Part shown: piece by piece, positions 1 through 8,450 of the stretch | How the letters are laid out: each line of letters opens with the position of its first letter | Numbering within the stretch: the stretch's first letter is position 1 | DNA from: an uncultured Micrococcales bacterium | GTDB taxonomy: Bacteria; Actinomycetota; Actinomycetes; Actinomycetales; Microbacteriaceae | Direction of reading: 5' to 3' | Length of the DNA stretch: 8,450 nt | Assembly (NCBI GenBank): GCA_903866485.1 | Contig: CAIPNT010000188.1 | Coordinates: 1-8,450, forward strand | The notes under the pieces: model-generated | Database searches by the model: none | Told to the model about the DNA's origin: nothing | The model's input: the letters and a program-made list of their open reading frames with translations, nothing else | Made by a program: the position numbers and the translations under genes

Positions 1-1598
<1,598 letters not shown>

Positions 1599-1605
1599 AA
1601 ATCTC

Positions 1606-5220
<3,615 letters not shown>

Positions 5221-5222
5221 TG

Positions 5223-5235
5223 TTCCTCCAAGGAA
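5223..5235 (-). promoter_or_regulatory. rpoB ribosome binding site inside a small inverted repeat
   Basis: The minus strand reads TTCCTTGGAGGAA immediately before ACA and the TTG start. GGAGGA is a strong Shine-Dalgarno sequence with 3-4 nt spacing, and it fixes TTG at 5220 as the start. TTCCT and AGGAA can pair over a TGG loop, which would cover most of the site. The repeat is seen directly; any control of initiation through it is inference. Confidence 0.6.
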
Positions 5236-5296
5236 TACTGCTATTCAATGATCGCGACTCAGAGAATAGATGGGTGAAAAATCGCAACCTAAACCT

Positions 5297-5319
5297 GTGA
5301 CGCCAAAATATGCGGTCAC
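5297..5319 (-). other. Inverted repeat / hairpin in the rpoB leader
   Basis: The minus strand reads GTGACCGC, then ATATTTTG, then GCGTCAC. GTGAC pairs perfectly with GTCAC, and two inner GC pairs can form if one C is bulged, giving a 7-bp stem with an 8-nt loop. One copy of the leader direct repeat lies inside it. No U-run follows directly, so it does not look like an intrinsic terminator. It could be an RNA structure in the leader or an operator palindrome. Confidence 0.45.
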
Positions 5320-5338
5320 GCGCGCAGCCAAAATATGC
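5302..5338 (-). repeat. Two 12-bp direct repeats (GCATATTTTGGC) in the rpoB leader
   Basis: GCATATTTTGGC occurs twice on the minus strand, at 5327-5338 and 5302-5313, with a 25-bp period and a GC-rich spacer between. Both copies fall downstream of the proposed rpoB promoter, in the first 60 or so transcribed bases. Possible roles are tandem protein-binding sites, or two extra minus-10-like elements (TATTTT fits TANNNT). The repeat is exact; its function is unknown. Confidence 0.7.
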
Positions 5339-5365
5339 ATGCGGGGTGTTTGGGAGCAAAGGTTC

Positions 5366-5395
5366 AGTCTATAACGATTTAGAAAAACTTGTAAA
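5366..5395 (-). promoter_or_regulatory. Probable rpoB promoter (housekeeping sigma factor)
   Basis: On the minus strand TTTACA (5390-5395) matches the minus-35 consensus TTGACA at five of six bases. It is followed after 18 bp by TAGACT (5366-5371), which fits the actinobacterial minus-10 TANNNT. TATAGA with a 16-bp spacer is an overlapping alternative. An A/T-rich tract lies upstream, like an UP element. Transcription would start near 5359, leaving a leader of about 140 nt before rpoB. It is the best promoter match in this intergenic region. Confidence 0.65.
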
Positions 5396-5435
5396 CATTT
5401 TTTCTGGTAAATCGCACAGAAAATGTGTTTTGGTG

Positions 5436-5747
5436 CTAAAAGAACAAAAACAGCTTGCCGCGCAGGTTTTTCTCGAACTTTTCAAACGAACCATCCACCG
5501 CTGAAAGGTCTCGAGCGTCGAGAATCAGCGAGGTGGTGCCATCCTCAAATTTGGCCAAAACACACGGCTCCCGCCCCGTGCTAGAGCTGACAGTTTCAAC
5601 CCGAAGGCCATACTGTTCTGCCAACCTAGCCTTGAGTGCCTGAAACTTTGACTTTTGCTTGGTGATGCGTTTGAGATCGCAACCACCGATGGCTAGTCCC
5701 TTCTTAGCCAGGTGAACCGCAACCAGCGCAACCGGAGTTGATTGCAC
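5436..5747 (-). CDS. Small charged protein of unknown function
   Basis: I do not recognise this 103-residue protein. It starts at GTG (5747), whose first base is the last base of the preceding gene's TAG stop (TAGTG), so translation is probably coupled. The N-terminus is mildly hydrophobic (VALVAVHLAKKGLAIGG), followed by a Lys/Arg-rich stretch (KRITKQKSKFQALKARLAEQ, about residues 26-45) and a region predicted by eye as beta strand (VETVSSSTGREPCVLAKFEDG, then TTSLILDARDL). The C-terminus is KLFLFF. There is no convincing signal peptide or membrane helix. Codon choice looks like its neighbours, and no other frame is better, which supports a real gene. The true start could lie further in. It is the last gene before the rpoB promoter region. 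Confidence 0.6.
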   Translation of the reverse strand: MQSTPVALVAVHLAKKGLAIGGCDLKRITKQKSKFQALKARLAEQYGLRVETVSSSTGREPCVLAKFEDGTTSLILDARDLSAVDGSFEKFEKNLRGKLFLFF

Positions 5748-6130
5748 TAGCAGCTGACAATCGCGTCGTTAATCTTGTCGGCCCACTCTTGCGGGTTTTC
5801 GACACCGACAATCAGGCGCGTAAAAGAGGTGCCCCGCGCCTCGGGGTTCATCTTGTCGGCAAGATTGATTTCAAGGGGAAGGCCGGCCTTGCGAGTCCAG
5901 CTGACAAATGCGCGGTCTCCCTTTTGCAAGTAGGTGCCGGCGATAACTAGGCCAGGCAAACCGGTTCCAGGCACGCGAAGTCCGAGGTTCATCCACCATT
6001 TTTTGTCAACCACGGCTGCACCCCGAATCGCAATGCCGTTTACGCTAACATCGCCGTGCAGCGCCGCAAGTTTTTCGAGTGCGGTTAGGCGAACGGTCAA
6101 TTTGTCTTCGGTTAGCTCAATTGTTGGCAT
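5747..6130 (-). CDS. Conserved actinobacterial protein with LRVPGTGLPG motif, function unknown
   Basis: This 127-residue soluble protein begins at ATG 6130. It resembles, from memory, a family of small actinobacterial hypothetical proteins with an N-terminal pattern LTVRLTALEKLAALHGDVSV (residues 11-30), a central LRVPGTGLPG (51-60), a middle part ending in an acidic or hydrophobic strand, and a closing SFTRLIVGVENPQEWADKIN (102-121). The alternating strands and terminal helix suggest a small beta-rich fold, possibly PH-like; that is inference. There is no signal peptide or transmembrane segment. No strong ribosome binding site precedes it. It lies 26 nt after the permease stop and shares one base with the next gene, so the two small genes probably form a unit. 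No reaction or partner can be named. Confidence 0.75.
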   Translation of the reverse strand: MPTIELTEDKLTVRLTALEKLAALHGDVSVNGIAIRGAAVVDKKWWMNLGLRVPGTGLPGLVIAGTYLQKGDRAFVSWTRKAGLPLEINLADKMNPEARGTSFTRLIVGVENPQEWADKINDAIVSC

Positions 6131-6156
6131 GTTTCTATTGTTGCGGCTTTGATTGG

Positions 6157-6935
6157 CTAGTCAACGTCGCGACGCATGGTGGTTGCCATCGCTATTGCGG
6201 CGAAGGCGGCTCCATAGCCAAGCATCAGCAGGCTCGCCTGCCAAGGCTCGAGATAGTTCGTGGTGTCGATGCCCGCTCCCGTTGCTTTCACATGAAGGTT
6301 CAACATGCCCGCAATTGCCCCGGTGGCCCACCATTTCGCCGAATCTGGAAACACCAGCAGCATTATTGGCTCAATCAGGTTTAGCCACACCATAACCGTC
6401 ACAATGCCGATTATCTGGCTGCGAAGTAAAGCGCCAACTGCCACGCCAACCACCGCGAGCACTGCACCAGAATCAGTGCTGCCAAGATCGTGTCGAGAAT
6501 TGCGGTGTCGCTTGGCGCTGCTGCCTCGGGATAGAAACCCAACGCAATTTTTGCGGTAACTATTGCAATGCCAGCTGAAATCAGCTGAAACGCGGCACCC
6601 GCAACTGCTGCCATGGCCGCCTTGGCAAGAAATACCCGACTGCGTTTTGGCGCAGCCAAGAAGGTGGCGACAGCGGTTCCTTGTCGAAACTCGCCGGCCA
6701 TCAGAAGCACGCCGAGGATGATGGCAAATAGGTAAGCCGAGGCAGCCTTGCCATAGACGGTGTCGACAATGGCCGATTGGCTGAGCCCATCGACGCCCAT
6801 GAACCTGCGCGCATGACTTAGAACGTATGGGGTCACTCCCGCGCTCAAACTTGCAAGGGCAATTGAGGCCAGCAATAAGCCATAGGTTGAGCGTGCATAG
6901 ATTAACTTGCGCCACTCAGATTTGAAAAGGTTCAT
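6157..6935 (-). pseudogene. ABC-2 type transporter permease, broken by a one-base frameshift
   Basis: This is the membrane subunit paired with the ATPase just upstream. Translation from ATG 6935 gives MNLFKSEWRKLIYARSTYGL, hydrophobic segments at about residues 17-38 and 66-80, the typical GEFRQGTAVATFLAAPKRSR motif (81-100), and further segments to LAALILV (151-157). It then turns into non-homologous sequence and stops at 6411. From about 6465 the neighbouring frame continues naturally with AVLAVVGVAVGALLRSQ, two or more hydrophobic segments, and a C-terminus MRRDVD ending at 6157. The full span is 779 nt; one added base would give an intact 259-residue protein. No slippery heptamer is seen at the junction, so a deletion or a sequencing error is likelier than programmed frameshifting. 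The start overlaps the ATPase stop (ATGA). Confidence 0.85.
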
Positions 6936-7675
6936 TTGCCACCACCGGTGCTTGAGTTTGAAGAAGCTTGATTCTTGAGCGTGAGTTTAAGGAAGGCATC
7001 TTCGAGAGTGCCATCGCCCACTACCGACTTGATATCACCAGCGACGATCATTTCGCCGTGGTTGATGATGATGACATCGTCGACTGTGTGCTGCATTTCG
7101 GCCAGTTGGTGAGATGAGACAAGGATGGTGCGACCTTCGTCGGCGAACTTGCGCAAGAAACCGCGCAACCAAGCGATGCCAATTGGGTCGAGGCCGTTTG
7201 CCGGCTCGTCAAGCACCAAAATTTGAGGGTCGCCAAGCAAAGCCGCAGCCAGCGACAGTCGCTGCTTCATGCCGAGCGAAAAGCCCTTGGTGCGCTTGCC
7301 GGCAGCATCGGTTAGTTCAACCAATTCGAGCACCTCGTCGACTCGAGAGTCTTTGATGCCAGCCGCGGCGGTGATTACCTTCAGGTTTTGCCTCGCGGTG
7401 AGACCGGCATGAAAACCGCGACTGTCAAGAACCGCACCTACTTGATGAAGTGGATGTTCTAGCTCGCTATAGGCAACGCCTTTGATCAGTGCCGTGCCCG
7501 AGGTTGGCGAGGCAAGACCTAGCAGGCATCTGAGTGCGGTGCTCTTGCCCGCGCCGTTGGGGCCGAGAAATCCGGTGATTGCACCGGGTGTGATCTCGGC
7601 GTTGAGGTTATTGACCGCTAGTTGCTTGCCATAGCGCTTGGTCAACTGGTTGAAGCTAATCGTTGATGTGCTCAC
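6932..7675 (-). CDS. ABC transporter ATP-binding protein (drug/peptide exporter type)
   Basis: This 247-residue ATPase would power an ABC-2 exporter from the cytoplasmic side. All core motifs are present: Walker A GPNGAGKST (38-46), signature FSLGMKQRL (132-140, LSLGM-type rather than LSGGQ), Walker B ILVLDEP (152-158) with catalytic E157, D-loop NGLDP (160-164) and the switch histidine H189 (SSHQ). The usual Q-loop region reads VGAVLDSRGFHAGLTARQNL, a form typical of actinobacterial CcmA/BcrA-like ATPases. The C-terminal tail (NQASSNSSTGGGK) is low-complexity. The start is GTG at 7675; there is no clear Shine-Dalgarno but a TAGACT minus-10 element lies 6 nt upstream, suggesting a leaderless mRNA. 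It overlaps the permease by 4 nt. The substrate is unknown, and the partner permease is frameshifted. Confidence 0.95.
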   Translation of the reverse strand: MSTSTISFNQLTKRYGKQLAVNNLNAEITPGAITGFLGPNGAGKSTALRCLLGLASPTSGTALIKGVAYSELEHPLHQVGAVLDSRGFHAGLTARQNLKVITAAAGIKDSRVDEVLELVELTDAAGKRTKGFSLGMKQRLSLAAALLGDPQILVLDEPANGLDPIGIAWLRGFLRKFADEGRTILVSSHQLAEMQHTVDDVIIINHGEMIVAGDIKSVVGDGTLEDAFLKLTLKNQASSNSSTGGGK

Positions 7676-7681
7676 GTTGCG

Positions 7682-7687
7682 AGTCTA
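7682..7687 (-). promoter_or_regulatory. Possible minus-10 element for a leaderless ABC transporter transcript
   Basis: TAGACT on the minus strand ends 6 nt before the GTG start at 7675, so transcription would begin at or next to the start codon. The same hexamer is the proposed minus-10 of rpoB. The minus-35 side is poor: GAGACA at 15 bp is the best candidate. Absence of a Shine-Dalgarno sequence supports a leaderless start, which is common in actinobacteria. Confidence 0.4.
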
Positions 7688-7731
7688 TGCCTATGTCGAG
7701 CCTGTCTCGTCCAAAAAGTTCGCGCAACGCA

Positions 7732-7953
7732 TCAATACGCCGATTCGTCAACCGCCCCAAGCCGATAAGTTCTGATCAGCCAAGCGACACCACCAAGTGT
7801 TGGAAAGAGCAGAACGACTGCAATCCAGAAGAACTTGGCAGCCCGGTTTAAGCCCGAGTCAATAATGACGCCTTTGATGCACCAAAATTCAAAGACCAGT
7901 GAGGCAAGCGCCAACATGGCGAGCATTAGGTGAACGAGCGAAAAGGTGATCAC
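7732..7953 (-). CDS. Small membrane protein, PLDc_N-type (two transmembrane helices)
   Basis: This 73-residue integral membrane protein starts at GTG 7953. Helix 1 covers about residues 4-27 (FSLVHLMLAMLALASLVFEFWCIKGV), followed by a short loop with a polar patch (DSGLNRAAK). Helix 2 covers about 41-61 (FFWIAVVLLFPTLGGVAWLI). The tail RTYRLGAVDESAY is cytoplasmic-like. The pattern of a first helix, then a K-FW-hydrophobic segment with P-x-x-G-G-V-A-W-L, then a basic end matches the PLDc_N family, found alone in many actinobacteria or at the N-terminus of cardiolipin synthases. Here there is no phospholipase domain, so no enzyme activity is implied. It overlaps the upstream gene by 4 nt (GTGA), so the two are probably translated together. 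Function unknown. Confidence 0.8.
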   Translation of the reverse strand: MITFSLVHLMLAMLALASLVFEFWCIKGVIIDSGLNRAAKFFWIAVVLLFPTLGGVAWLIRTYRLGAVDESAY

Positions 7954-8450
7954 CAGATCTGCCCCGATGCATTGGCTTGCAAGTTGTACGTTTCACTCCA
8001 ACTAACTGGCACAATGCCTACCTGCAGGGTGAATAGCCATTGCTGAGACAGCACCCGCTGCGATGAAGAACCGCTGTCAGAGCAGTTCTGTGGAGCAACC
8101 GTATAGGCCACAGCCCAATCCACCTGGCAACGTTGATAGCCAGTGAACCCCCTATAGGTTGAGGTCACCCAAACTCGAGCGCCATCATAAAAGATGACGC
8201 CACTTTGAGTTTCACTATCGGTTATGTTGTTTCGTTGCTGTAGGAAACTTTTGCTCCTAACCGTTCCCAATGTCACGGCTGCAGAAAGTGCCGCAAACCC
8301 CGGTGACACCGTGGTGCCTTGCATCTGGGCCAAGTCGCTCAAGGTCGCGATCTTTGAATCCGAGAATTTGGTCACGATAGATGACTTACAACCGTTTAGC
8401 GCGGAATTCGAAAGACCTCGAGCCGCGAGCTGTTTTGCTACCAATAGACA
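7950..8450 (-). CDS. Unrecognised protein, C-terminal part (cut by window edge)
   Basis: The frame is open to the right edge, so this is probably the C-terminal portion of a longer protein; a TTG at 8444 could also serve as a start but has too little upstream sequence to judge. About 166 codons are visible. I recognise no family. Visible features are an N-terminal helix-like part (LVAKQLAARGLSNSALNGC), a middle rich in Ser/Thr/Ala, then strand-like and aromatic sequence (GVIFYDGARVWVTSTYRGF). The second half carries cysteines (RCQVDW, NCSDSG) and a Ser-rich loop, and ends in QANASGQIW. The polar, cysteine-containing, strand-rich C-terminus would suit an exported or surface protein; a signal or anchor would lie outside the window. 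It overlaps the small membrane protein gene by 4 nt (GTGA), implying a shared transcript. Confidence 0.65.
   Translation of the reverse strand, partial: CLLVAKQLAARGLSNSALNGCKSSIVTKFSDSKIATLSDLAQMQGTTVSPGFAALSAAVTLGTVRSKSFLQQRNNITDSETQSGVIFYDGARVWVTSTYRGFTGYQRCQVDWAVAYTVAPQNCSDSGSSSQRVLSQQWLFTLQVGIVPVSWSETYNLQANASGQIW

Noticed and set aside
5297..5319. Intrinsic terminator in the rpoB leader
   Set aside because: The hairpin is not followed by a U-run; the nearest T-run is about 15 to 20 nt later, after unpaired sequence.
5400..5470. Terminator after the 103-residue gene
   Set aside because: The T-rich stretch near its stop has only a 3-bp possible stem before it, too weak to call.
5310..5504. 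64-residue plus-strand frame across the rpoB promoter region
   Set aside because: It overlaps the promoter, the repeats and the end of a minus-strand gene, has no ribosome binding site and no recognisable sequence.
6440..6475. Programmed minus-one frameshift in the permease
   Set aside because: The direction of shift would fit, but no slippery heptamer or obvious downstream stimulatory structure is visible at the junction; a lost base is simpler.
6157..6915. A separate 252-residue gene in the second permease frame
   Set aside because: Its first half is Cys/Arg/His-rich shadow sequence of the true frame; only the part after about 6465 is transporter-like and belongs to the frameshifted permease.

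Overview
All genes in this window lie on the minus strand, so transcription runs from high to low coordinates. The RNA polymerase beta and beta-prime sequences are actinobacterial: the RpoB N-terminus contains [22 protein letters not shown], and the RpoB C-terminus contains LGINLSRNE. Base composition is moderate (about half GC by eye) and intergenic distances are short. Together these suggest a small-genome actinobacterium, possibly of the freshwater Microbacteriaceae type (Rhodoluna/Aquiluna-like). The genus-level idea is inference only.

Layout in transcription order. (1) 8450-7732: the 3' part of an unrecognised protein cut by the window edge, overlapping by 4 nt a small two-helix membrane protein of the PLDc_N type. 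(2) 7675-6157: a two-gene ABC exporter, ATPase then ABC-2 permease, joined by an ATGA overlap. The permease reading frame is broken by a one-base shift near 6465. (3) 6130-5436: two small cytoplasmic proteins, coupled stop-to-start (TAGTG). The first carries an LRVPGTGLPG motif seen in actinobacterial conserved hypotheticals; the second is unrecognised. (4) 5435-5221: a 215-base intergenic region with a good housekeeping-type promoter and a long 5' leader for rpoB. The leader holds a 12-bp direct repeat, a hairpin and a small hairpin over the ribosome binding site. (5) 5220-1606: complete rpoB. (6) 1581-1: the first 527 codons of rpoC.

rpoB and rpoC form the usual operon, 24 nt apart, and encode the catalytic core of RNA polymerase. 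The upstream genes are unrelated in function: an ABC exporter and small conserved proteins. No ribosomal protein rplJ/rplL genes occur in the 3.2 kb before rpoB, so rpoB appears to depend on its own promoter.

No novel defence system, CRISPR array, insertion sequence, tRNA or rRNA was found. The most notable observations are a natural Asn at the rifampicin-contact position equivalent to E. coli His526, the broken permease, and the repeated element in the rpoB leader.
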